A DNA stretch of 64,000 nt, from NCBI GenBank assembly GCA_020740775.1, contig JAHEWK010000020.1, positions 992,001 through 1,056,000 on the forward strand, in the 5' to 3' direction. Below, piece by piece: positions 10,523 through 21,811 of the stretch; positions within the stretch are counted from its first letter, which is position 1, and the number at the start of each line of letters is the position of its first letter. The position numbers were made by a program, and so were the translations under genes. The stretch comes from Ilyonectria destructans (Eukaryota > Ascomycota > Sordariomycetes > Hypocreales > Nectriaceae). The notes beneath the pieces are model-generated. The model was given only the letters and a program-made list of their open reading frames with translations, had not been told where the DNA came from and did not search any database.

Positions 10523-11175
10523 CTAATTCCAGTCGCCCTCCATCATCTTCATCATGTCATCATTGAAATTGTTCTCAGCGGCCTCGTAATCACTCCCACT
10601 ATAAGCATCCAGGATGTGATATTGCTCCTCGGAGCGCCGTGACTCTCGATCTGGGGTCTATCAGCCTCCAGCACATATCCTTGAAAGACCGACTGACCAG
10701 TTCGGACGTAATTTTCGTCTCTTGTCTCAATGATTGCCCGTTCAGGTATCTTATGAAGACATAGAAACGCTCCTTTGGCATGTTGTGCAGCTCCGTCAGG
10801 AAGCTTTACGCCCAACGCCGTAATCAGTTTGCTGAGCTTAAAAATATATGCGTTACACAGCTTAGCTGTGTCAATTTTGTTAAGGGTCCATTGTGGTCTT
10901 GGGTGGCTGGATCCACGCCAGGGCTCTTTACAAGCCCAGTTTTCGGCGTGATCTCTGTCGGAGAAGAGAGCGATGAATGGTAAAGGGTTTCGATAACCCC
11001 ACGTGAACTGGTGCTCTACAGCAGCTTTGAACAGATCTCGTTGTTCGTCATTATAGACGGTAATCGTGTCTCTCGCCAGAAATCCTTCGGCAGAACGGGT
11101 CGTTTGACTTTCGGGATAATGCACCCTGTAAAGCGCCAGCGGAAGGTCCTCAGGAAGACAGCGAAACCGATCCAT
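10523..11175 (-). CDS. DUF7587-like protein, 201 aa, one intron
   Basis: Join of 10698-11175 and 10523-10650; the 47-nt intron 10651-10697 has GTCAGT donor and CCCCAG acceptor. Splicing replaces a frame-losing tail with an acidic end (YEAAENNFNDDMMKMMEGDW), typical of the family. Near the N-terminus LPLALYRVHYPESQTTRSAE and GFLARDT precede FTWGYRNPLPFIALFSDRDH and AENWA. This is the core pattern I recall for DUF7587, a domain abundant in Eurotiales. Its biochemical role is unknown; the Y-R...S...F-x-S pattern loosely recalls ADP-ribosyltransferase folds, which is speculation. The frame is intact, in contrast to most neighbours. Confidence 0.75.
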
Positions 11176-11807
11176 CCCAGCATCAGCTCAATAACTCTGG
11201 TAAAGCGTATCTGCGCATGGGGAAAGATAGTTCTGGATAAAGCCGCACGGTCACGGCTCTTATTTATTTGACTGCCACACACCTAACCGATGTCGCCGTC
11301 ACGACCGTTGCTCTTCTAGCTGGGGAACTGCAACAGCGTAAGTAACCGTGCCAGTCATGCCCTCAACTCATCAGTGTCTCTCGAGCGGAGGTCGGTAATT
11401 TTCACCCTGGCCTCGAATCATGCAGAGATATGTGAGCCACATATCTGGTGATGCGCATATTATGAGATCATTATGAGAAAGCTGCGGAGTGATTTGCCTT
11501 AGCTTGGCTTGTCATGACGTTGAGGACGATTGTCGCTCGCTGCAGGTGGGGCAGGGCACAGTGGGGGGCAGGCTACCCGTTGGTTCATGTGGAGCAAGCT
11601 CCATGGCGAACCAACTAAGCAAGCTTAGTTGGCCACAAAATTGCGAGACAGTCACAAAAACGCGAGACAGCACCAGATTTAGTAGTAAACTAGGCGTAAA
11701 ACCGTTAGCGTGGGAAGTGCCCCTTCGCATTAAAGATCAAGTTCCAAAAATTTTTCCCGGTTTCTCTTCGGTTAACATCGACGCACCAAATTGCAAGCAA
11801 ATCTGAT
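11176..11807. other. No supported gene; left flank of the inverted-repeat transposon
   Basis: No continuous coding signal. The DNA directly left of 11808 does not encode the missing N-terminal part of GCN5, so the transposon does not simply interrupt a full-length copy. Confidence 0.5.
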
Positions 11808-12616
11808 AGAGTCGTGCTATTTCAATAACCCCTTATTGCTAATGATATAACCTTTCACGTGAAATGCCACATGACCTGAAAATTCCTCTGCAACTACATC
11901 TCCTCCCCTTTTACATCACCCAGTCCATGCTAATTTCTGCTGCCTAGGACTTCAAAGAACCACTCCTCCGAATCCAAGATCCCTACATTACTCAGAGCCT
12001 TTGCAGCTGACCCCGAGCTATAATGAACTAAAAGACTGCTGTTCCGTCGAATCTTGGGTCTCTGTATAGCAGTGAGACCACAAGATATTCATCATCGTCA
12101 TTAACGCGTTTACCAACGCCGTCATCAACAGCTTCAACCGCTATAAGGCAGAGCCAGAGTCATCATAACACACGGCAGCTGAATCCGAGCATCCGTCGAA
12201 CCCGCACACAAGCCGAGATCGAGGCGGATTTACCCACATCGCAGGCTTCAACGCCGTCGCAGTCACAGGCTTCAACGCCGTCATCGAGTCGATCACGAAC
12301 AGCTACAAATACAAGGGGAAGGGGAACACGAGGCAGACGCGGAAGGGGAACCCGAGCTAGCTCGAGGCTCTCAGCAACACCAACGCCGTCTGGCGAGAGC
12401 TTCATCCCGGTGACTCAATCGTCCCTACGAGATAAGATTGTAGTAAGGTCATTGGATTTAGGCTAAGCGATTTCTGCGTAATTCTTGGTCACCTCTAGTT
12501 GTCATAGAATTTTTGGTATGTAAAGGGGAAGGTAAGGAAATCAGAAAGAAATTACCGAATGTCACGTGAAAGGTTATATCATTAGCAATAAGGGGTTATT
12601 GAAATAGCACGACTCT
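11808..12616 (+). mobile_element. Nonautonomous DNA transposon with 55-bp perfect terminal inverted repeats
   Basis: Positions 11808-11862 and the reverse complement of 12562-12616 are identical over 55 bp, beginning AGAGTCGTGCTATTTCAATA and ending CCTTTCACGTGA. The 809-bp element holds no transposase. One plus-strand frame (about 12080-12465) is a Ser/Thr/Arg-rich low-complexity segment with TRTQAEIEADLPTSQASTPS and RGRGTRGRRGRG, likely the N-terminal leftover of the parent's protein. Flanking bases (GAT on the left, TTA on the right) give no clear target-site duplication, so the superfamily is unassigned. The right end abuts the GCN5 fragment exactly. Confidence 0.85.
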
Positions 12617-13263
12617 TTACAAAAGAGATCACGTTGGAGGACTCGATTTGGAAGGGATGTATAAAAGACTATAAGGGCGGAACTCTTATGCAGTGCTCTA
12701 TGCTCCCAAGGATTCGCTACCTAGAGCTAGGCCGCATGCTCCTCAAGCAAAAGGAATGCGTCCATGCCAAGATACGGGCTTTTAGCCAGAGCCACGTGGT
12801 CCATCAACCCCCGAAACAGTGAGAGAACGGCGTTGTTCCCATTGACCCCCTGTCCATCGACGCAATCCGGGCGGGTTGGTCGCCTGATATGGACGAGCTG
12901 GCCAGACTATCGCGTCACGGTCCGAACTACAAGCAGCTGCTGCATCTCCTAAATGACCTCCAGAGCTATCAATCATCGTGGCCATTCTGTCAGCCTGTCA
13001 GCAAAGACGACGTCAGCGACTATTATGAAGTCATTAAGGAACCAATGGACTTGAGTACTATGGAGGCCAGGCTGGAAGCAGAGCAGTACATGACACCTGA
13101 GGATTTCATCAAAGACGCCAAGCTCATCTTCGACAACTGTCGGGAATTCAGTGACGAGAATTCGTTGTATGTGAAGTGTGCCAACAAGTTGGAGAAGTAC
13201 ATGTGGCAGCAGATACGCACGATCCCGGAATGGTCGCACTTGGAGCAGTATGATGGGAAATGA
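12616..13263 (+). pseudogene. gcn5: 5'-truncated GCN5 histone acetyltransferase copy: end of HAT domain plus bromodomain
   Basis: One frame runs from [20 protein letters not shown] and [17 protein letters not shown] (the end of the GNAT acetyltransferase domain of Gcn5) through a linker to a complete bromodomain. The bromodomain includes [46 protein letters not shown] and a closing [16 protein letters not shown] at 12820-12822 stands where Gcn5 relatives have Trp (HQPPKQ-W), consistent with one G-to-A change. Everything upstream is missing: the frame starts at the outer base of the transposon's right inverted repeat. The catalytic Glu and acetyl-CoA loop are therefore absent. It is a second copy; the functional gene should lie elsewhere. 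A bromodomain-only product from the ATG at 12889 is conceivable. Confidence 0.85.
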
Positions 13264-13548
13264 CGCGTCTTTTGATGACGCACGCTCGGATCGCACAAAG
13301 ATATCAACATGTGCTATGGTTAACTAATTTTCATGACGAGCTATCGATGAGCACTAAGGTCATCGCGCAGCCGCGACAGCAATCGGGACAACGCACTATT
13401 CGGGAGCCTTACAAATCTGGCTTATTCGCGGGCAACAGTACGGTCCTATTTATCGGTGCCAATGGTAGTTTGAATAACCTCTTCTGACGTCTGGACTGAC
13501 TTGCTCGCGCCCCTCCCAGCATATGCCAACGTCGTGGGCCCGAAGACT

Positions 13549-15365
13549 TCATGCACATTCATCGTCGCTGTCGGCCTCCACTGGCACGTTCCCCGCCGGC
13601 TCAAACTGGACGACCATGTCCAACATGAGCGCTTTCCGGTCGCTGCCGATAACAGGCATCCAGTTATACTCTTCCGTCCGACTACAACGCGGAACCTGCA
13701 TCATCGAAAGGATCTTGCCTGTTTGCATGTCTTCAAAGTCGAACGACAGCAGACGCTCCTTGTGATACTTTTGCAGCCTCACAAAGGGGCCTGCCACAAT
13801 CCTCATCCAATCGTCAAGCTGGTACTTGCGTAGGCAGTAGGAACGAACCACTGGCGACACGACTAAGCAGGTCTTCCATGTATCGTAGTCGACAAAGTCG
13901 AGAATCCGGCCATATAGCTCCGACGGGAGAATGCCTGCCGATTTGGATGCTGCGCGGCGGCTCACAGCGACTTCGAAGAAATTGACGAGCGCCGCGAGTC
14001 CGGGGAACTGTCTTCGTAGTCTTCGCGCGGTCCCCGTGCAGTTCGATTGCATGATGAGCTCACCGCGCCGATGCTGGATTTTCATCTCGGGCTTCAGCTC
14101 TGGTCGCTCGCGCGGATGTGTGCTCAAACAATACTCCGTACGCAGAGGCGAGAGATTGACAGCATCGCTGACTTCAACGAATGGCTCCCCGTCATCGCCG
14201 AAGGAGACCTCCGCGAAGGCTGCCTCAAAGAGCGACAGGACGACGATCTGAAAGTTGGTGCATCCCTGTTCGATGCCACAAGTAACCGCCTGTGTGATGG
14301 CCTCGCCATCAACCACCAGGGTAAGGCTGACAAGCACGTCCTCGAGCCAGTATATCGTCTTCGCGGGCGACGCCCCAGGTGGCTCGCCCGGTCGATGAGA
14401 CATGGAGCCAAACTCCAGCAACGGAGCGCTATCGCCAGCCCAGTCTTCGTCAAGCCATCCAGGTGACTCCGGAAGGTGATTCGAGTTGCAGCCCTGCCAG
14501 GCACAATCTCGAGGGTTACACCGCTGAGCGGGAAAGGAATGGAAATTGGCCTGACCAGACGCAATCGAGACGAAGGCGAAGCTCAGCTCACGAAAAGGAA
14601 ACGAGTCCGGGCTCCACTCCCTCCCAAATCTAATGATCTCGTCCTTATATTCAATGAGCGTCCTGGCCAGAACGTGTGTGAGAAACACTTTTCGCGCCTC
14701 TCTGATGTTCGTCTTCGGGGTTACGATGCGGAAGTCATATTCGATCACCGAGTTCGGCTCGGGAAGCTCCAAAGCCGGCGAGGCCGTATGCTCTTCTGAG
14801 CAAATATCGAGGGAGATGGTGGGTTTGTACGGATAGATGCTGTCTGCGATGGCGCGAAGCCACAATTTGTCCTGGCGTGGGATATTCCCCAGCTTCCAGT
14901 GTATGCTGTGGTTCATGGTGAGGACTTCATGGTCAAGGTTGATGATGTAAATGTACTCGGCGTCGTAGTCACCTAGCCGCGGAAGCTCGGAAGGAAGCGT
15001 CGCGAACTCACGAAACTGCGAATAGTCGGGTTCGAAACCGTCGCAGATCTCGTGGACATGTCTTTCGAGGGCGCGTTCCTTGGCCGCATACTCCGCCCGC
15101 ATCGACTCGAGCCATTCTGCAAATCGTCAGCATACTGCAAGGCACGGATCCTGCTTCACGGCATACTATGGTACTCCTCAGGGTTGGCGGGGATGCTCGC
15201 GACGATTGTGGCGCCGAGACCCTCGAAGTAGCTGTCGTACGGGTGGCAGAGAATGTAGTAGCGCCTGTGCGATCTGGCCGAAGAATTCAATGCTCCTTCG
15301 GCGGTTCCCTTTAGAAAGAAAGAGTCATGCCGGGTGGTAGACCTTTTACGCGACACGGGTTGCAA
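13549..15365 (-). CDS. F-box-like fungal protein, 588 aa, one intron
   Basis: Join of 15167-15365 and 13549-15116. The 50-nt intron 15117-15166 (GTATGC...TTTGCAG) joins PANPEEYH to KWLESMRAEYAAKERALE in frame. The N-terminal block YYILCHPYDSYFEGLGATIV is a conserved opening in a family of large Aspergillus/Penicillium proteins. A Cys-rich patch lies near residues 265-280 (RCNPRDCAWQGC). Near residue 462 is ILPSELYGRILDFVD followed by WKTCLVVSPVVRSYC, an F-box-like helix pair. That suggests a role in protein-protein contacts, perhaps with SCF-type ligases. The end is acidic (EADSDDECA). The start at 15365 is the first in-frame ATG; relatives may begin closer to YYILCHP. No stops or shifts. Confidence 0.7.
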
Positions 15366-15849
15366 TATTTTTCCCTGTCACGACCACCATCTGCGCGTGC
15401 CACCAGCTACTGTGAGCCTCAGTGGGTCATCTCAGTGTTCAATAAAGCCTTACCAGCCACTGTGGGTCGCTGAGGACTATTGCTGACAACGTTGTGGCTG
15501 AGAGGGCTACTGGTTAACAGGGCCAGTGCTTGGGGATCATTCGGTGTCCCGCTGTATCCCTCACCTTTACTCCGTACTTCGCAGTTCATTCTGGGATCCG
15601 ACCTCTGAGATGGGTCAAAATTTCCGACTCGTGGCCCCCCGAGCAAAGATGTCATTACCTTGGGGAGGCAAACTCGGAGAGATGCTTTTTGACGGGTCGC
15701 CCAAGGTACTCGTACAACTCCTCGCCGTCCCTGTTCCGCCGAAGAATCTCTCATCTATTTCCGAGGTCGACCCAATTCCCCCAGCACAGTCCGGAAGAGA
15801 CCATTGTGCCACCAGAATGGCCACCAACAACTCGGTCTAGGAGATTCCA
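15366..15849. other. Intergenic region between divergent F-box-like genes
   Basis: No coding signal is supported; frames here are mutually overlapping shadows. It presumably holds the promoters of the genes starting at 15365 (minus) and 15850 (plus). No TATA or CCAAT element stands out. Confidence 0.4.
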
Positions 15850-16855
15850 ATGGACAGACACGCGAAGCGCAAAGCTGATGGAGAAGTGCTTGCCGGCCCT
15901 CCACGACATTACAAGCGGGCAAAACGCAAAGGCTGCGATGACACGGCCGACACCGACTATTCCATGACCCTTTCCGATCGTCCAATTGAAGTGCATCAAC
16001 TCATCTTCAGTTACATCGAATCAATAGAAGAGGTCATTTGCCTCAGTCTTGCAAATCGACACTTCTGGAAGGTCGGTCGAGAACGCATGCATGATATATA
16101 CGCGTCATTCCTTGGGCGATGGGCCGGCAAGAACATTGTCTGTGTAGGAGAGGATGTCCAACCAGACGACTATCCTCCCGGCCTGTTCTCTGCCGAAGAG
16201 TTGGATGTATTGCGTCATAAGACGAGCGACATACCCTACGACTTTGACTACCCTGACGACGTGGCGGATCCTAACGTATCGTTCAGTCTTCACCACTTCA
16301 CTCATTTCCGACATGGAAGAAGACGTTTGTCTCTTCAACAAGTCGTTGAGTTTAGTTGGCCACTTCTCGATGATGGGTATCTCCAAGGACGCTGCATTTG
16401 CTTCGACATGTTCGGAAATGCTAGTAAAAGAGGAGACCTACTTCCCCAAAGTCCAGCCATGGATTCTTCGGAACTTGACGGCAAGGGAGTTTGTCCGTTC
16501 GGAAGCCATTGCCCCAAAACCGGAATTCATCCGTGGACCCAACATTGACGTTTTAGGCTTTGGCGAAATCGTCATATCACGCATCTGCTGGTCAACGTCT
16601 TCATATGTCAGTATGAGTGACACGACCAATATCTCGAAGGGAGTATGGGTAGAGCACTGCTTCGACATCACAACACTCGCGAGACACGAAGGCGAGACCA
16701 AAGGGATAGGGTGGAGTGATGTGAGCATCGAAGTTACGAGTGAGCTTGCCGGCATCTGGGAGAGCGAATACGGCACTGATTGGCGTGAGACCGTCTGCAA
16801 CCTCTGGTGTCACAGGTCTTCGCGCCCGACGACGGGTCGTCCGGTCGCCGAATGA
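15850..16855 (+). pseudogene. F-box-like gene with a single frameshift
   Basis: The first frame starts MDRHAKRKADGE with a basic stretch, then MTLSDRPIEVHQLIFSYIES and CLSLANRHFWKVGRE (an F-box-like region), AGKNIVCVGED and DDYPPGLFSAEELD. After about 16305 coding continues one frame over with SDMEEDVCLFNKSLSL, YFPKVQPWILRNLTAREFVR, GPNIDVLGFGEIVISRICWS and GVWVEHCFDITTLARHEGE, to a stop at 16855. No GT-AG pair fits the switch, so I read it as a 1-nt indel near 16300. The C-terminal half matches a conserved block of the family. Apart from the shift both parts are well preserved, so the event is recent or an assembly error. Confidence 0.7.
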
Positions 16856-17075
16856 CCGCACGGCCCCCATACGAATCCCTGTTCAAATCTGAAGGCCCGG
16901 TCCTTCAGAATTCAATAGGGATTCGCTCGGATGACCGGCGTTTCAGGCCGAAATTGAGGGTCCGTGGCCACCAAAGGCGGTGCAGGGCCTTCATTTTTGG
17001 ACAGATCACCATCATTTTGGCAGGAGCATCAATTATCCCCATCACCGACCAACCATAACCCGCCACCACAACGCA

Positions 17076-19885
17076 ATGGAATCTACGGATTCGAACGCAA
17101 TTAAGGATCCCAGGGTTAGGGCGGCTATCGAGCACTACCTACTGGATCTAGAAAGTACCACGCCGCCGAATACGTTGAGGAATTACAAGCCTAAGCAGAA
17201 GGAATGGCAGGTTAGTACATGCAGACAGATGCAGATGCATCTGCAACACCTATATACACAGAGGAGGCTCTATTTCACATTGGATTTTCCTAGTAACGAT
17301 AAGCAGGACTGGTGTGAGCAAAACTGGCCTGCTATACCTGCAGGATGGCCTCCACAGGACCCGATTCCATCTGGTCAACAGCTGCCCGGAGATCTCGTCG
17401 ATGAAGGCAAACTACTGCTCTTTATGAAAGAGACTATAGTATCCCGGGCTCCAAGGAAGGGAAAGAGGGTTGCCCATGAAAGGAAACATCACCTCGAGGA
17501 ACAGGAAGCGAAAAAGGCTGCGAAACGACGGAAACATGCCCCAGGTAAGCTAAGCAGTTACTGCCGTGGAGCAGTCTGGCCCCCGGGACCCCAGCTCATT
17601 CACATCCATTTTAGGGGACACCATCTATGTTGGTGGTAAGGATGATAGTAGTAGCAGTAGCTCTGACTCTGACTTCGAAATATTCGAGTCCCAGCTTAAA
17701 CTGCAGTATAATTCTGTACGTGGGTACGTCTCAGCGATCCAAAAGCTCTACGATGAGCAGAAAACTAGGGGGATCAACCCTGCGCCGCGGCCACAAGGCG
17801 TGGCGTTGAAAGCTCTCAAGCGCAGTATCCTAGCCACTACGTGGTCTAAGAAGCGAAAAGAGTATACCGATAGAGGCGTGGGGACCTTAAGAGATGTATA
17901 CTCGCCGGCGCAGATACCAGACCACACCGCTGTAGCCTGGGCTGAACGAGATCGGATATCTATCGGCAGCGCCTTACGGACCCAGGTCGACTTTCTGTTC
18001 GGGAATCACATGTTGCTACGGTCGAGTAACCGGCTCCCGATGGAACTGGCGGACTGCTTTTGCCTCGGCCTTCCAAACGAAGGTCTCAAAACTGAAGGAT
18101 TTAGTACGAAGGCGCTGATCGTTGTGATGAACGGCGGGAAGACGAACCAACACGGGCGGATGGAATACGGCGCTGCCCTCCGCCACCGAGATCCGAGATC
18201 CTGTCTTATCGGCGCCTTAGCATTCTTTTTCTTCTGGCGTTGGCAGGCGGAAAAGGCTGAGAAATTTCCAGTCTTTGGAAAAAGCGAAGACTGGTACGGG
18301 ATAAAGGTCCTGCGGCGGTCAGCGAAGGAGCCAAAAGGTTAGTGTTGTGTTGTGCCACCGCGTAACTTCGCCCTCCGTCCCCAACACTTCCTGACTATTA
18401 TATAGCTCCCCTCTCGTATCAGACTGCTCGTGACTGGACCTCCCGCTTCTATGAGAAGGCAGGTATCAAGGTCAGCAAAGTCAGCCACGCGCCTCGGGTA
18501 GCCGGCACGCAGAATGCAGATATTGCAGGCGTGGCCGAAGGTCAGGTACGTAGTGCAACTAGGTATAGCGGATGTCAGTCTAGCACTGGGTATATCTGAA
18601 CTGTGGAAATTTGTATGGAGGAATCGCAAATTCGGCTAAAGTCAGCCAAAATTGCATATTCAGCCATAGTAAAGTGGCCACGCTTACACAGCCCCCTGCC
18701 TATTACACGATCCTATCTACTTTTACACCTACTCTAACTAACTGCTCACAGATTCGCCGGGCGGGCAGGTGGAATAACGGGGATCAGATGACTGGCTGTT
18801 ACCTTACCTCCCTACCGTTCGAGTTTATGCGGGCAGTGGCCGACTTTGACCCAGAGTGGTCAGGAACCTACTTTGTGCCACGTGCTACTGTGCGACCGCC
18901 TGCCTCCCTATTAGCTCAGGTCTGGCCTGAACTAGATAAGTGGAAGGCAGCACACGATGACCCTGGTTCGAAGGAAGCCGTAAAGCTCGGCGTTGAACCC
19001 AATATGGCTGCCGGTGCTTTTCTGGAACTACTGGAGTGGCTACGAGAAGTGGTCCTGCAGGACGCGGTTTTCCTACGCGAGCACTACCCTTTCCACCCCA
19101 TCTTCGAAGAGCCGGTCTTTCGCTGTTCGGAATTCGCAGCGTTCGCGGTCCAAATCAAGGACGATTGCAAACGTGCGCAGGAGGTATCACACGTCACGGC
19201 CATTCAGAAAGCAGTCCCGGTAGTCGCAGCTCAACTTCGAACCGTAGCCGCCCAGCAATTGGCGGCTGAGCAACTAGCTCAACAGAGGTACACTGAGCTG
19301 ATGGCAGCTAGTCAGATCCTAGTCACCAAGATGGACGACCTGACTGGCGGTTCCTTTACAGTCACGTGGACTCCTGGAAGGTCTAAGGCTACCTTGCAAT
19401 GGGAGGTGCACGCCGGCCATGAACCACGTCAGCAGAGGCGCCGTGTATCCCGGGAAACTACTCCCACGCCCTTGGCCCGACCCGTTCATACTACTCCTCC
19501 CACACAAACTGCGCCTGCGCCAAAGGAGGGTCAGGGAAATGGGGAAGCCAGTCAGTCAGTTGCAGAAAGATCTCAGCCCCCGAGCTATAAGCTCCCGCGA
19601 GCTGTTAAGACGGTTCAGGATCTGCTACGTTTGTGGCGCCACGGCCTAGGCGGAATGCCCTCTGTGGATAGCCTTGAACGTGACTGGGGAACTCGCTGGC
19701 GACCATCCTCTGAAAAGCAGTATTTCTCTACTAGAAAGATGATCATTGACGAGGTTGCTCGGCGGGCTGCAGCACAGCATATCGCGGAGGACGTAGTAGC
19801 GAAGCAAATGGATGTGGAACGGGATTCTAATTCGCTTGACAAAGTATTCAAATCCATTAGAAACGACAGGAAGGCCAGGAATTAG
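17076..19885 (+). CDS. Crypton-type tyrosine recombinase with GCR1_C-like tail, 789 aa, five exons, apparently intact
   Basis: Join of 17076-17210, 17307-17544, 17615-18337, 18406-18545 and 18752-19885; all phases agree. The N-terminus (NTLRNYKPKQKEWQDWCEQN) is the helical core-binding region. The middle resembles the NDC10_II/tyrosine-recombinase domain: MLLRSSNRLPMELAD, GGKTNQHGRMEYGAALRHRD. Candidate catalytic residues are Arg260 (LLRSSNR), His393 and Arg396 (SHAPR) and Tyr429 (MTGCYL), after RRAGRWN. From residue 691, YKLPRAVKTVQDLLRLWRHG and WGTRWRP form a GCR1_C-like DNA-binding domain, the usual partner in fungal Cryptons. These elements move by single-strand recombination and lack inverted repeats, so the ends cannot be seen. 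Intron 17211-17306 is in frame and could be retained. Confidence 0.85.
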
Positions 19886-20064
19886 TATAGAAGTCTGTAA
19901 TTAGGTATTACTGTAGATCGAAAATCAGGAGTTTATTGACTTGCTGCAAAATGTTTGTTTTTCAATGTGTAAGTGACTTGGCGCTGCAGGCGGGCGAAAT
20001 TTTAACCCACCATAGCAACTGAACCAAGCTACTCCACGATATGAAAAGACGTGCATTTATTTGA

Positions 20065-20424
20065 TCACCGGAATAGGCGCCATCGAACGGTATAGCTTTC
20101 ACCCTCGTACATCCAGTATTTCGGTCCCAACGGTGTCGCGGAGTTGACATCCGTACTTTGGGGGGCGATGTCAAGGGCCTTGCGGTAATCTGCGGGGTCG
20201 GCGGGCGACCCCGCACCAAAAAAGACCTGTGACATCCACTTGGTATGAAAGGTACGGGCACTGAGCGTCGACCCGAGGTTGCACGAGGCTGCACTTTTCT
20301 GGACACCGTCTGACCTTTAGCTTGACCAGCATCCAAGGATTGATCGGACCCTGACAAGCTCCGGCCAAGGAAGACGATATGCGAGATTGGAAAGGGCAAT
20401 GCACACAGTAAGAACATTCACCAT
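20065..20424 (-). pseudogene. Small secreted protein candidate, interrupted by an in-frame stop
   Basis: From an ATG at 20424 the frame reads MVNVLTVCIALSNLAYRLPW, a short hydrophobic N-terminus compatible with a signal peptide. It then meets TAA at 20317-20319. The same frame goes on with SDGVQKSAASCNLGSTLSAR, FFGAGSPADPADYRKALDIA and GPKYWMYEGESYTVRWRLF, ending at 20065. The coherent continuation over 80 codons suggests one gene of 119 codons with a nonsense mutation, or an intron I could not place. I do not recognise the family. Confidence 0.45.
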
Positions 20425-20612
20425 CGCTACCCCGCTTTTAGCCTTCATTGGGCAGATACATACTATGATAACACGGCAAAGCCGGTATCATGTGATTATC
20501 CAAATTTCACCAATCGAAGCTTTCAGCCCTTTATATGCCCCCTCGTAGAAGCTAGAGGTGTGCATATTCTTATCATCATCTTCTTGGATCTTCAAATTTT
20601 ACTCCGACAAAG

Positions 20613-21389
20613 ATGAGTCCAAAAAAGCAGCTCTCTTTGGCAGCTGATCCACAGAACAAGAGCAGGCTCTTTCAACACCTCCCTCAAGAACTTCGTGATA
20701 AGTAATACTCACATGTCTTCTTTTCTACCACTCTTGCTTACCGTCAGAGGGCAGTCGACCGAATTGACCGCATCAGGATCAAACCCGCTCCAAGCGCTCT
20801 CGCCATTCTTCAAACTTGTCGCCGGGCAAAAAAGGAAATTGGGGACACTTGGATCGGCCAGGTTCTTTTCAGCTTCGAAGATTCCAAGACGATGCTCGAC
20901 ATTTTGACAGCTTTACCTTCTGGAATCCTCTCCAAGATGCGTCATTTGCGCGTCCCGAGCGATCCTCTTATGCTCTCCTGCGAAGATGATAATGTCTACT
21001 ATCGTCTAGCTTCCACGCTCAGACTTCTCCCAGGCCTTCGCCTTGATATACTTACAGTACTTGGCCGCCTCCCGAACGAAGTTAGCTACGATACTTTAAA
21101 TGGTCTCATAAGCGAAAGCTGTGGGTGGAAGGAACTTCGTTACATCAGCCATAGCTCAGAAGTGTTGGGGTTTGCAAGACTTGAGCCGCTTCATTCTGCC
21201 GATGAAGTTGCGAAGCACAGCTACTGGCGAAAGCCTCAACCAGCACACTGGCAAAGTGTCCTGGGGGACAGGGACGGCGCTCTTTCGAGGCCTTCAATCG
21301 CCATTTACCGTTCGACCGTATCGGGCTGTTCCGGTTCAGTCATGAATGGGAACACACGCGAGCGATTTGAACAGAAAATGCCTGAACAC

Positions 21390-21488
<99 letters not shown>

Positions 21489-21811
21489 CGAGAAGCCTTT
21501 GGCATAACAGAGGATGCGGCACTGGTGGCGGATGGCGAAAGAGGCAAAGAGATCATGTTTATCATCATGAGGGGTCTGGAGTTGATTACGAACAAAAGGA
21601 TGACTCGCCATTCATTGAAAACGATATTCGCCGAGATATGCCGGGAATGACTTGGAAAGAAATTCGATACGAGTGCATCAACAGCATCTTTGCAGATGAC
21701 GACGATTCGCTGTTGAGTTATGGCGAAGACGATGGGGGAACTGCAGACATTGACGCATTCGAGGATGTCGACCAGTATGTGTGGCCTCCGTTGCACTTCA
21801 TGACCGAGTGA
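20613..21811 (+). pseudogene. F-box-like fungal protein with early stop, frameshift and Thr-repeat expansion
   Basis: The gene opens MSPKKQLSLAADPQNKSRLF then QHLPQELRDK, followed by TAA at 20703-20705 where relatives have Ile. The frame continues with AYRQRAVDRIDRIRIKPAPS, ALAILQTCRRAKKEIGDTW, LRLLPGLRLDILTVLG and SCGWKELRYISH. A run of about 33 ACA triplets encodes poly-Thr between MPEHT and REAFGITEDAALV. At about 21575 (in GAGGGGTCTGG) the frame shifts to VDYEQKDDSPFIENDIRRDM and a conserved acidic end DVDQYVWPPLHFMTE, stopping at 21811. The order matches a common Eurotiales F-box-like family. Two independent lesions make it a pseudogene. Confidence 0.7.
21388..21488 (+). repeat. (ACA)n microsatellite, about 33 units
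   Basis: An uninterrupted run of the triplet ACA (CAA on a shifted register) lies inside the broken F-box-like gene, where it would encode poly-threonine. The perfect periodicity implies recent slippage. Confidence 0.95.

Noticed and set aside
17076..19885. Starship captain (DUF3435) interpretation
   Set aside because: The GCR1_C-like tail and NDC10-like middle fit Cryptons better; no DUF3435 pattern and no cargo borders are seen.
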